18,337 bases of DNA, taken from Falciphora oryzae. Its lineage: Eukaryota > Ascomycota > Sordariomycetes > Magnaporthales > Magnaporthaceae. The stretch's first letter is position 1. Each line of letters starts with the position of its first letter. The stretch lies in NCBI GenBank assembly GCA_000733355.1, contig JNVV01000050.1, positions 257,553-275,889 of the forward strand, in the 5' to 3' direction. Below the pieces are notes generated by a model, which worked only from the letters and a program-made list of their open reading frames with translations, searched no databases and was not told the DNA's origin. Below, in pieces: positions 9,123 to 17,663 of the stretch. The translations under genes were made by a program, and so were the position numbers.

Positions 9123-10253
9123 AATAATAGTTATATTAATTCAAATAACGAACTAAATTATAAAAATTCCCCTTATAATCAATCAAATTATACTTTACCG
9201 TTAAACGAAAATGAAAAAAGCTATATTTTTTAAAATAATCTATTTACCCGAACGCTTTTACCAATAAATTTAAATAAAAAACGTGAATTTATTATGCAAT
9301 GCACTACGTGCAAATATAAAAATATCGAAAAAATTCATGGATTTTTATCATCAAATTACGCTCGGCATTATAAATTAAAATACCCTAATATTGCGTATAA
9401 TAAAGCTAGTAAAAAAACAAGGCAAAGAAACCAAAATACTACTCAACTACCAATAATATCGTCTTTTTCTGCCGGAAATCGAAAACGATAACGGCAAAAT
9501 ACGATTTTATCAGATTTTAACTATACGGATGCATATAAAAAAATATTATGGTTTATAATTGATAATAATTTATCTTTTAATATAATAGAGTCGGATTCAT
9601 TTACCGATTTGCTTAATTACTATAATAGGATTTCCCCTATAATAAATAATAAAAAATTAAAAATAATATTAAATAATACTTATAACGAGTACTTTTCGTT
9701 ATTTAACGATAAAATTCGATTACATATGGAAAATAACGGCAAATTTAATATAACTTTTAATATTTGGACTTCTAAAGTAACTGGAAATGAATATTTTAGC
9801 ATTATTTTAATATTTATAAATTCGGATTTTAAATTAAATTATAAATTAATTGAATTTAAAAAAAAATGGTAATATAAGCCATACGGGTGAAAATTTATAT
9901 ATAAAATTTAATAATATAATTAAAAAATATCTATTTATTAATATCGATAATATTTTATCTATTACGCGGGATAACGCGAGTAATAACGATACCTTTATAA
10001 ATTATTATAACGAAAATATTACAGGTACTTTTTACGATATTCGCTGTGCAGCCCATATATTAAACTTGGTTGCTAAAATATATTACGCGATTTTTCAAAT
10101 AATAATAATAATAACGATAATATTACTGCAAAAATTCGTAAAATTATTACTATTTTAAAATATAATAACGAACTAAAAAAGCTTTTAATCGAAGGCATTA
10201 ATAAATATAAAAATGAAAATAAACTAAAAAAGGATTTTAAATTAACAAAAATT

Positions 10254-10421
10254 AGACATGGTTTTTACTCCCAAGCTCCGGAGCGGGGGCGACACGCACC
10301 CGAGGACGAGTTCAAGGGTTTTTTACATGTAAATACAACATAGTAGAGGCACCGAGGTCTTATATAAACATAACGGTAGTATGAATATATATGAATATAT
10401 ATATATAAATTAATAAAAATT
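10254..10421 (+). mobile_element. 168-bp 5'-truncated LINE 3' end (or SINE) with 7-bp duplication
   Basis: AAAAATT stands at 10247-10253 and again at 10415-10421. Between them is AGACATGGTTTTTACTCCC... ending in a (TA)n-rich tail. Removing the insert and one AAAAATT restores the hAT frame as LTKIPMDNNT leading into NSTYLML. The sequence matches the last 150 or so bases of the LINE copies at 10529-10671 (inverted) and 15954-16095 (same direction). The simplest reading is a severely 5'-truncated retrotransposition of that LINE. A SINE sharing the LINE tail is the alternative: a weak B-box-like GTTCAAGGG is present, but there is no clear A box. Confidence 0.75.
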
Positions 10422-10820
10422 CCTATGGATAATAATACCTGTTAAAATTCCACATATTTAATGCTAAAAACGTTCTATAAATTAAAATATCCGCTAATAT
10501 ATGTTCGTAAAAATACAAATAATAGCGATTATATATATATATATATTCATACTACCGTTATATCTATATAAGACCTCGGTGCCTTTACTATATAGTATTT
10601 ACATGTAAAAACCCTTGAATTCGTCTTTGGGTGCGTGTTGCCCCCGCTCCGGATTGGGAGTAAAAACCATATTTGCTTTTCGTATACGGTCTTGCTATGT
10701 TAAATAGTGGTACCGTTTGTTTGTTTTATGCGATTGCTTATAAAGGTTCCGTCGTGGAAGCGTTTTTGTAATTAATGGAATAAAAGGAAAATACGTAAAG
10801 GAATAAGGGTATGTTGCGCC

Positions 10821-11066
10821 GGGGTAGCGTTTCGGTACCGGGTTTCGCTTTCGTAGCGAAACGGCTGTATTGGTACTCGTGTTATAGCGTTTTAGTGTGG
10901 CTTTTCCGCGTAAATTGGCCCGGTTCCGCTCCGGGTCCTAACCGGGGTAGCGCTTTAATATCGGGTTTCGTTTTCGTAGCGGAATGTTTGTATTGGTACT
11001 CGTATTATGGCGTTTTAATGTAGCTTTTTCGCGTAAATTAGCCCGGCTTTACTTCGGGTCCTAACC
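10821..11066. repeat. Two tandem 123-bp units in LINE copy A
   Basis: The units 10821-10943 and 10944-11066 each begin GGGGTAGCG and end GGGTCCTAACCG. Each contains a hairpin-forming TTTCGCT-loop-AGCGAAA type palindrome (degraded in the second unit). The same two units occur in copy B, so the duplication predates the spread of the copies. Confidence 0.88.
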
Positions 11067-11320
11067 GCGGGCGGGCTTTCCGGGTTTAGCGTTTTGCTTT
11101 GTAATTTTAGGTAATTTAGCTTTTAGTAGGTGCCCGTTTCCGAGGCCGTTATTTCGCGTACGGTTTAAATCCGCCTTTGTAGTTTGTATTTAATCTTTTT
11201 GTTAGTTGTTTCCCTTTTTTTTAGATCGCGTTATTTGGGTGACTTTTTTTTATTGCTGCGTTGTTGTGCGTTGTGGTTTTTAGTGGTGATTTCCTTTTGT
11301 TTCCTTTCGGATTCGGGTTT

Positions 11321-11821
11321 TTACCGGCTTTCCTTTTCCCAGCTATAAAAGGCCCTTTTTCCTTTTTTTTTTTTTTCCTTTTCGCTTTTTTTTACCACCA
11401 TTTCCGGTTTTGCCCTTTTGCCCGCGTTTTTTTTTCTCCTATTTGCATTTAGGTTTTTGCTCGCTTGCGCTTCGTTTCCCTCCGTTTCCTGTTCTTTTGT
11501 AATATGGCTTTTAAAGATAAAGCTTTTAAGTTTCCCCGCGGTGGTGGTGGTAGTGGTCGCGGTAGCAATCCCGGTAGCGGAATTACGGGCGGTAGCTACG
11601 CCGCTTCCGCCGCTGCAGCTAATAGTAGTGGTGGTGGTGGTGGTGGTAGCGGTAGCAGTTGTTTTCGCAATCGCCCTCCGTTTGCGGACGAAAACGACGG
11701 CAGCGGTTCGAACGACGGCGGTTCGGGCGACGGCGTTTAAAACCTTCGTATTAAAGTTGTAAATGCGGCTTTGCTTCGTTTTTTTCCCGGTTTTGTAGCT
11801 AATTTCCTTTTTTTCTTCCAA
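11321..11821 (-). other. Thr-rich/Lys-rich open frame, conserved on both strands between LINE copies
   Basis: This is a 166-codon frame with a long Thr run from ACC repeats and a strongly basic C-terminus. The opposite strand carries a Gly/Ser-rich frame starting MAFKDKAFKFPRG (11504-11740). Both frames have open counterparts in copy B, the Gly-rich one at 14888-15110 on the minus strand but without its ATG. Either could be real: a basic tail on this strand, or a Gly-rich N-terminus on the other. The trinucleotide repeat keeps several frames open, so this is weak evidence for any protein. Confidence 0.25.
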
Positions 11822-12108
11822 CTTTACCGCTTATATAATTAATCGGAATATTTATTAGCGGTCGAAATCCCCGATAACTGCGTTTTTTTACGACGATATA
11901 ATGTATGTTTGCCGCCCCGCTATCCTTTCTATTCCGCTTTTTTAACTTCCTAATTTTTCGTATAAAATATACGTTAGTTGTTTTTAACGTTTCGTTAACG
12001 GTATTAACGGTGCCGGTATTATGCGCTGGTGCTATTATAAAGCCTGTATATAGCGCTTTTTATTTTGCTTTTTTCCGTTCCGTTTCCGGTTTTGCTAATA
12101 TAATAATT

Positions 12109-12348
12109 TTAACTACTAAAGGCTTTACCTATGTGGGTTATATTTAATTGCGTAGTGTTTGCGTTTAGGTTAGTCGCTTCCTTTTGGTATCCGCTTGTAA
12201 TTTCGTCGCTAACGTTTCGTTTCCGTCGCGGTAACCTCCTATTAATTTCGAAAATTAAATTACCGCTATTTTTCGTACTTACTATCGCTATATGCAGTTT
12301 TTGCTTAAAATTAATGCGGACCGCGATATTACGTTTGCGAATGTCCAT
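12109..12348 (-). other. Unassigned open frame in the LINE tail
   Basis: This 79-codon frame has a balanced composition (MDIRKRNIAVRINFKQKLHI...). There is no recognised domain. The plus strand is open across almost the same span (12131-12442), so the coding strand is undecided. Confidence 0.2.
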
Positions 12349-12438
12349 ATTGCTATTAAAATATATACCGCCTTTATTCCAAGCCGCTATTTATTTTATT
12401 TTGATATTTTTTTATTATTTTAAGTTCGCTATACCGGT

Positions 12439-12762
12439 TTAAAGCATGCGATCGCCGGGTATTGCCGTATTTCGAAGGATATTTTTAAACGGTCCGGTAT
12501 TCTTTCCGGCGCCGGGTTTAGCCGTTCGTTTTTTGTCAGTTTTAGGAATGCTTTTGCTATTATGGCTGCTTTTAGTGGTTCGGGTTTGGTCCGTTCCCTT
12601 TCCGGTAATATAATGCCCCCGGGCTAAACTATATCGGGCTGGGCCGAAAAAATCGTTGCTAAATGGAATACGGAAAATTGCATTCGGATGGAAAAACTGG
12701 CTTTTAAACGGGCTAAAATACGGGTAGGTGTTTGTTTTTTCGCTTTTGCTATCCGCTTCCAA
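12439..12762 (-). other. Unassigned open frame in the LINE tail
   Basis: This is a 107-codon open frame, basic and Ser/Thr/Lys-rich, with no recognised domain. It lies downstream of ORF2 in copy A, and the opposite strand is also partly open. I cannot decide whether it is coding or chance openness in pyrimidine-skewed DNA. Confidence 0.2.
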
Positions 12763-13019
12763 TCCGCTAACTCCACGGTATTTTTTAAGTTTCCTTTTAG
12801 TAAAACGTTACCGAGGACGTTTTTAATAAAATAAAGCGGGATATAAACGATAATGGCTTCCGTTATCGTCCTTTTGCCAACCCCTTTTAGTAGTTTTTTC
12901 GGTTTTCCTTTTATAACGGTTCGGTTACGTGGCGTTGGTGTTTGCGTAGTTTTTTTTCCTTTTCGCTTTTCGGGTATAGTGTTTTCGTTTGCTTTTTTAT
13001 AATATTTTTTAGTTCGGTT

Positions 13020-14448
13020 CGTTTTCGGTTCGGTAGCGTTGCTTTTCCTCCTTTTTTTTTATACGTTCCTTCCTTGCCTTTTTAACCGCTTTAAAATCTA
13101 ATAGTTTTTTTATACGAAATATTATGCGTGCTATTTTTTTAAACGGTATGCCCCCTATTTTTTATAGCTTGAAATACGCTTTCCGGCTGTTTGTTTGCGC
13201 TAACCCGGTACCTTCCCGCTGTTTATTCTATCGGGCGCATTAGGTTAATACGTGCCACGCTATTTCCTTTTATCCGCTGTTACATTCGCATAATGGCGTC
13301 GCCGCGTTAGGTACGCTTTTGCTAAATAGGAACGAATTTAGCCCTAGTTTTTCCGTTTTAATTTAAATTGCTACCGAGCTATATGCTTTTAGTATCCTTT
13401 CGTGGTATTCGACCATTTTTTCCGTAAATAAAGGGTTGTCCGTTAGGTACGCGGTTTTGTACCGGTTCGCTTTCCTCGCTGTTACCGTCGTACTGGCCAT
13501 TTTTAATTTTTATTCCATTATTACGTTAAAATTTTAACGCTTTGCGTGTTTGTATTTAAATTTCCAATCCTTTCCGTAAGGGACGGGTGCTCGTTTCGGT
13601 TTTGGCGTTATTTCGGGCCGGTCCTATCGTATTACCCACTTTTTTTTCGTTTATCCGTTTTAAGGGTAAGGCTTTTTTTTTCGTTTTTTATAGCCGAGTT
13701 TTTGGAAACGGTCCGCTACTTTCGCTGTTATTTCGTTAATGCGCTGCGTTATCCCGGTTTTTTCCCATTTGTTTTCCGTGTTTATAACTTTTTCGTTTAA
13801 ATATAAATCCAAAAGCGGTACGTGGGTTTCTATTTCGAAGTGTATTAGCGAAATTGCCTTATAAGCTTTAGCTACCATTTTAAAATATGCTTTTTATTTT
13901 TTCGCTATTTTTTTAGCTGCGCCCCGGGGCCGATTTCGGGGTTCCGTTAGTAAGTGGTAAATTGCCGCTTTATAAGCTAATGCATTGCGGCATACGACCG
14001 CGTACAACTACTTTGCGCATGCAAAGCTATTTTTTTACGTTACCGCCGCGAGTTTTGTTACCGCAAGCTGCTATTTTTTTTGTTTGCTTTTTACTTATTT
14101 GGTATGGGCGTTAAAGTTTAGCTTGTAATTTAGCTAAATTCCTAGGAATTTCGCCGATAGCGTTGGTTGCACCTGTGTGTTTCCGGTGCGGACCCGGGTC
14201 CGGTCCAGGGTTTTAGTAAAATGGAGCAGCTTAGTTTTGGCCGCGTTGAACGTCATTCCTGTCTTTTTTGCCCTTGTCTGGCACGTGTCCTAAGCCCGTT
14301 CCAGCAGCCGGGCCGTTTCCGCCGTAGTTCCCCCTATTGCTAAAGGGTTGGTGTCGTCGGCGAAGCCGACTACCGTTATCCCTGGTATTTCTTCCAATTT
14401 GTCGTAAAGCGACGCGATGTATAGGATAAACAGTATGGGTGAAAGTGA
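13020..14448 (-). pseudogene. Tad-like LINE ORF2: RT palm/thumb and C-terminal part
   Basis: ORF2 of Tad-clade LINEs encodes endonuclease and reverse transcriptase for target-primed insertion; here only the 3' half is present. The frame opens with SLSPILFILYIASLYDKLEE, then the catalytic GFADDTN (14348-14368) with both Asp kept, then TFNAAKTKLLHF and a thumb (KFLGI-stop-LNYKLNF, where the stop replaces Trp). An AAKKIAKK..KAYFKMVAKAYKA and THVPLLDLYLNEKV block (open frame 13660-13878) is typical of Tad-like ORF2 after the thumb. Near 13240-13292 is C-E-C-N-S-G..WHVLT..C, the C-terminal CxC...H...C motif. Stops replace Trp, Gln and Arg codons. The end near 13020 is approximate. Endonuclease and the RT fingers are absent. 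Confidence 0.8.
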
Positions 14449-14660
14449 GTTTTTTTTTAAATAAAATAATAAAAAACCGGGTTGTATAAATTATGTAAAA
14501 TTGTACGAAAATTATGCAAAAATGACTAAAAAATGACTAATTTAGTCACTTTAGTTAGTTAAAAAAAATTTAGTTAGTTATTAGTTAGTCACACCGTTGA
14601 CTAAGACTGACTAAACTAAATTAGTTATAACTAAGACTAATGACTAAAGACTAAATTCCA
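14449..14660. mobile_element. hAT-type terminus (hAT-3 or right end of hAT-2)
   Basis: The outer end at 14660 is CCCTG, which reads CAGGGTTTGGAA on the minus strand. This differs at few positions from the 2557 and 243 ends. The inner part is an array of TGACTA, TTAGTTAGT and TAGTCA motifs, a variant of the AGTCA arrays of the other two ends. It lies exactly between the 5' ends of the two LINE copies. ATAAAGGA (14661-14668) would be the outer target copy; no matching copy is seen. There is no coding sequence. Confidence 0.65.
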
Positions 14661-16095
14661 AACCCTGATAAAGGATTAGGAAATTAGCGAAGCGGAATAG
14701 AAAAAATAGCGCGGCGGTAAATATATATTATATCGTCGTAAAAAACGCAGTTGTTAAGGATTTCGACCGTCGGCAAATACTCCGATTAATTATATAAACG
14801 GTAAAGTTAAAATGAAAAAAGGAAGTTAGTTATAAAACTGGGAAAAAAACGGGGCAAAGCCGCATTTATAGCTTTAATACGAAAGTCCTAAACGCCGTCG
14901 CCCAAGCCGCCGTCGTTCGAACCGTCGCCGTCGTTTTCGTCCGTAAGCGGAAAACGATTAAAAAAACGATTGCTATTGTTACTATTACCACTACTATTGT
15001 TATTAGCTGCAGCGGCGGGAACGGCGCGGCCACCGCCCGTAATTTCGCTACCAAAATTGCTACCGCGACCGCTGCTACCACTACCGCGGGGAAATTTAAA
15101 AGTTTTATTTTTAAAAGCTACATTATAAAAAAATAGGAAACGGAAGGGAAACGAAACGCAAGCGAGTAAAAACTTAAATGCAAATAGGAAAAAAAAAAGC
15201 GCGGGCAAAAAGGCAAAACCGGAAATAGTAGTAAAAAAAAATCGAAAAGGAGAAAAAAAGGAAAAAAAAAGGCCTTTTATAATTAGGAAAAGGAAAGCCG
15301 GTGGAAACCCGGATCCGGAAGGAAATAAAAAAAAGTTACCACCAAAAACCATAACGCACAACAACGTAACAATAAAAAAAAGTTACCTAAATAACGCGAT
15401 CTAAAAAAAAAAAAGCAACTAATAAAAAAATTAAACGCAAGCCACAAAGGCGAACCCGAACCGTACGCGGAGCAACGGCCCCGGAAGCGGGCACCTACCA
15501 GAAGCTAAATCACCCAAAATTACGAAGCAAAACGCCGGACCCGGAAGGCCCGCCCGCGGCTAGGACCCGGAGTAAAGCCGGGCTAATTTACGCAAAAAAG
15601 CTATATCAGGACGCTATAATACGAGTATTAATACAAACGTTTCGTTACGAAAGCGAAACCCGATACTAAAGCGTTGCCCCGGTTAGGACCCGGAGCGGAG
15701 CCGGGTTACTTTACGCGGAAAAGCTACATTAGGACGTTATAATACGAATACTAATATAGCCGTTTCGCTACGAAGGCGAAACCCGGTACCGAAGCGTTAC
15801 CCCGGCGCAATATACCCTTATTCCTTTACGTATTATCCTTTTATTCCATTGATTATAAAGACGCTTTTACGACGGAACCTTTACAAGCAATCGCATAAAA
15901 ACAAGCAAACGGTACCACTGTTTAACATAGCAGGACCGTATACAAAAAGCAGACATGGTTTTTACTCCCAAGCTCCGGAGCGGGGGCGATACGCACCCGA
16001 GGACGAGTTTAAAGGTTTTTATATGTAAATATTACATAGTAGAGGCACCGAAGTCTTTTATAAATATAACGGACGTATGAATATATATATATATA
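14661..16095 (+). mobile_element. Tad-like LINE 3' fragment, copy B
   Basis: Over about 1.43 kb this is the reverse complement of 10529-11965, with differences that are mainly transitions. It ends in GTATGAATATATATATATATA, the same (TA)n end as copies A and C. It has no RT. The 5' break coincides with the hAT terminus at 14660, so either the hAT element inserted into this LINE or the LINE inserted beside it. The block between copies A and B is about 2.7 kb. Confidence 0.7.
15558..15803. repeat. Two tandem 123-bp units in LINE copy B
   Basis: These are the inverse counterparts of 10821-11066, with the same period. The internal palindrome is best preserved at 15635-15660 and 15758-15785 (CGTTTCG..ACGAA..CGAAACCC). 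They show that copies A and B descend from one source element with the duplication already present. Confidence 0.88.
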
Positions 16096-16098
16096 CCG

Positions 16099-16946
16099 AT
16101 TTAATTTCTGCGTTTCGGTTTTCGGCGTTTAAATTACAAATAAATTGGTTTAAATCCTTTAATAATGTTATTTTCTTTTTTTTTTAATTACTACGTTATA
16201 TATCCGTTCCCAAATCGTTATTTAGTTTTTAAACACTTTTTTTTACCTATTCGTCCTTTTTTTTATATTCGTTTGCGTTTGCGTAAAAATATATTACTAC
16301 GTTTCCGTTTTAAAACCGCTTCGTTACCTGTACCGCCGTACCAAATTAGTTATTTAATACCCGTTAAATATCGATTTACGATCGGTTTTTAATTGCTTTC
16401 GGGGCTTTTTTTACGGCTACGATTATTTCGCGTTCGATTTTTAACGGTATAAATCGCGGGGGGGGGGGGGAGGGGGATACGTCGTATTTGGGTACTATTA
16501 TTGCGTTTAGTTCGGCGCGTTTCCGTCCAGCACCAAAACCGGTAAATCCGTAGCAAAAGCAAAGGCGTAAAACTTTTTAATATTAGTTAATATATATTTT
16601 TGCTTTTAATTTTTATAATATCGCTTTAATTACCAGTCCGTTTTTGGTAACGTCGCGTTTGCAAGCCGTTTCCGCGTTAACCTTTAATTTCGTTAATTCC
16701 GATACCAATTGCAAAATTTCTAGCAACTTTCCATTAATTACAAAAAGCTTTAGCTTGTTAATAATTTCGTTTTTTTTTTCCTTTTAACGGCCGCGCGCCG
16801 GTTTTTTTATCGGTATCGGCATTCCCCCGCGCGTCCGGAGGCGCGTTAGGGGGATCCACCGTCGAAGCGTGTCGATTAGCCGCGAGCTCGGAATTGATTT
16901 CCATCGATTTTAAACCCGCGCCGTCGGCGCGCACCCGATGCGGCAT
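16099..16946 (-). pseudogene. Possible LINE ORF1 (gag-like) N-terminal relic
   Basis: The minus strand from the ATG at 16946 (or the Met at 16904, MEINSELAANRH) is open for 62 codons with Asp/Pro/Ala/Lys-rich residues. It then continues through stops and frame changes. One later stretch reads KIEREIIVAVKKAPKAI, another gives NEAVLKRKRSNIFLRKRKRI, and the last KDLNQFICNLNAENRNAEI. The REREIIV... and VLxARRLxSGDILL-type layout is reminiscent of Tad-clade ORF1 proteins, which bind element RNA. I have no zinc knuckles to confirm it. A poly-G run near 16458 falls inside. The relic stops where LINE copy B ends at 16095. A Gypsy gag is the other possibility. Confidence 0.35.
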
Positions 16947-17055
16947 CGATCCTGGGTCAAGTCGGGTGCGAGGAGTTCGATTCCGGTGTTAAAATTGAAT
17001 TATCTCGAAGGGCTTTCCGGCTGCGCGATTTCAAGCTCGCGACGGGCTTTTGGTA
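16947..17055. other. GC-rich leader-like block upstream of the ORF1-like relic
   Basis: About 110 bases are distinctly GC- and CpG-rich between AT-rich flanks, beginning near GCCCGTCGCGAGC on the minus strand. By position it would be the 5' untranslated end of the element carrying the minus-strand frame at 16946. GC-rich internal promoters are common at LINE 5' ends. This is an inference only. Confidence 0.3.
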
Positions 17056-17222
17056 TATTATTATAAATTTTAATAAATATATTTTAATTACGTACTATTA
17101 AAAAACGGCTCCTTTTAAAAAGGACCCGATTTAAATAATACGGTACGGGTTATTTATAAAATTTTAAAAGCAAACGTTTATATAAATTTATATTACAAAT
17201 TATTAATTTTTAAATTTAATGC
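17056..17222. other. AT-rich non-coding DNA
   Basis: There is no gene. A small perfect palindrome, TCCTTTT-A-AAAAGGA, lies at about 17111-17125. This is the flank into which MITE-2 inserted. Confidence 0.6.
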
Positions 17223-17224
17223 TA

Positions 17225-17661
17225 ACGTGGTTTATAAGTGAGTGGGACACATAAGCGAGTGGGACAGTTCAAAATCCCATACTAAACGCCGTTTTTTAAC
17301 TTTTTATAATTTTACCAATTTTGCTCCAAATTCGATGCAATTTTGTATACAACGTTTTAACCATGTAGCCGATTTTATATAATTATCTTCGATTTTATAA
17401 CCTTAACCCGGGTAAGATATAAAGAAATGCGCTAAAATAATCCCCGCAAAAAAGCTTTTCTTTAATATCGTGCCCAATTTGGCGTTATAAAATCGAAAAT
17501 AATTATATAAAGTCGGCTACATGGTTACAATGTTGTATACAAAATTGCATCGAATTTGGAGCAAAATTGGTAGAGTTATAAAAAGTTAAAAAAACGGCGT
17601 TCAGTATGAGATTTTGAACTGTCCCACTCGCTTATATGTCCCACTCGCTTATGAACCACGT
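17225..17661. mobile_element. MITE-2: 437-bp fold-back element with pogo ends
   Basis: TA duplications lie at 17223-17224 and 17662-17663. The arms, 17225-17400 and 17485-17661, are near-perfect reverse complements with an 84-base loop. The ends read ACGTGGTTTATAAG, then AGTGGGACACATAAGCGAGTGGGACA, the same duplicated motif and 17-base spacing as the pogo TIR at 4331. After that comes TTCAAAATCCCATACTAAACGC, shared with MITE-1 rather than with pogo. It is non-coding and probably moved by the pogo transposase family. Confidence 0.92.
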
Positions 17662-17663
17662 TA

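Larger units (their letters stand above)
2557..10529 (+). mobile_element. hAT element (hAT-2), interrupted by nested insertions
   Basis: The left terminus is CAGGGTTCGG at 2557, preceded by GCCCGTAT (candidate 8-bp target copy, 2549-2556). The subterminal zone 2571-2690 is full of AGTCA/TGACT motifs in both directions. The plus-strand transposase begins at 8997. Between them lie the (TAAA)n tract, a gag-like frame, MITE-1 and the pogo element. The right end is not certain. A hAT-type terminus at 14449-14660 is in the expected orientation, but its outer flank (ATAAAGGA) does not match GCCCGTAT, so it may belong to another copy or mark a rearrangement. Confidence 0.65.
8997..10529 (+). pseudogene. 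hAT transposase (hAT-2), broken and C-terminally truncated
   Basis: This is a cut-and-paste transposase of the hAT superfamily. The ATG at 8997 follows AAAA. Residues about 1-80 are an Asn/Ser-rich low-complexity leader. A BED-type finger follows (CTTCKYKNIEK...SNYARHYKLKYPNI), with the last ligand apparently changed from His to Tyr. The core shows FNIWTS (usually xDIWTS), HTGENL, ITRDNASNN (catalytic Asp), IRCAAHILNLVAK, and after the 168-bp insertion NSTYLMLKTFYKLKYP (the RWNSTYLML block, with Arg-Trp now Cys-stop). Stops lie at 9231-9233 and 9489-9491, with frameshifts at the A-run near 9860 and near 10095. The frame ends at 10529 where the LINE begins, so the C-terminal dimerisation region is missing. 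Codons are extremely AT-rich. Confidence 0.85.
10529..14448 (-). mobile_element. Tad-like LINE, 5'-truncated copy A
   Basis: The minus strand starts inside the RT palm (SLSPILF at 14448) and runs through the RT catalytic box, thumb and C-terminal Cys/His motif to about 13020. About 2.5 kb more follows, ending in (TA)n at 10530-10546. The last 1.4 kb (10529-11965) recurs inverted at 14661-16095. I favour one continuous 5'-truncated element because the 168-bp insertion shows this (TA)n end behaving as a 3' end. The tail after ORF2 would be unusually long, so a junction between two separate elements around 12770-13000 cannot be excluded. Confidence 0.6.

Noticed and set aside
10565..10580. TATATAAGACCTCGG-like sequence as a LINE promoter on the plus strand.
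   Set aside because: It would require the LINE 5' end to be at the (TA)n side, which conflicts with the truncated copy at 10254-10421.
11418..11762. 114-codon Val/Ala-rich plus-strand frame.
   Set aside because: It is a by-product of the trinucleotide (GGT/ACC) repeat, which keeps several frames open.
10529..16095. A single 5.6-kb DNA transposon with 1.4-kb terminal inverted repeats.
   Set aside because: The 168-bp copy with a 7-bp duplication shows the (TA)n end acting as a retrotransposon 3' end, and the interior is a LINE RT and a hAT end. Two LINE insertions explain it better, though not with certainty.
16974..16984. GTTCGATTCCG resembles a tRNA T-loop (B box).
   Set aside because: The flanks do not form a T stem or an acceptor stem, and no A box lies at the right distance, so it is not called a tRNA.
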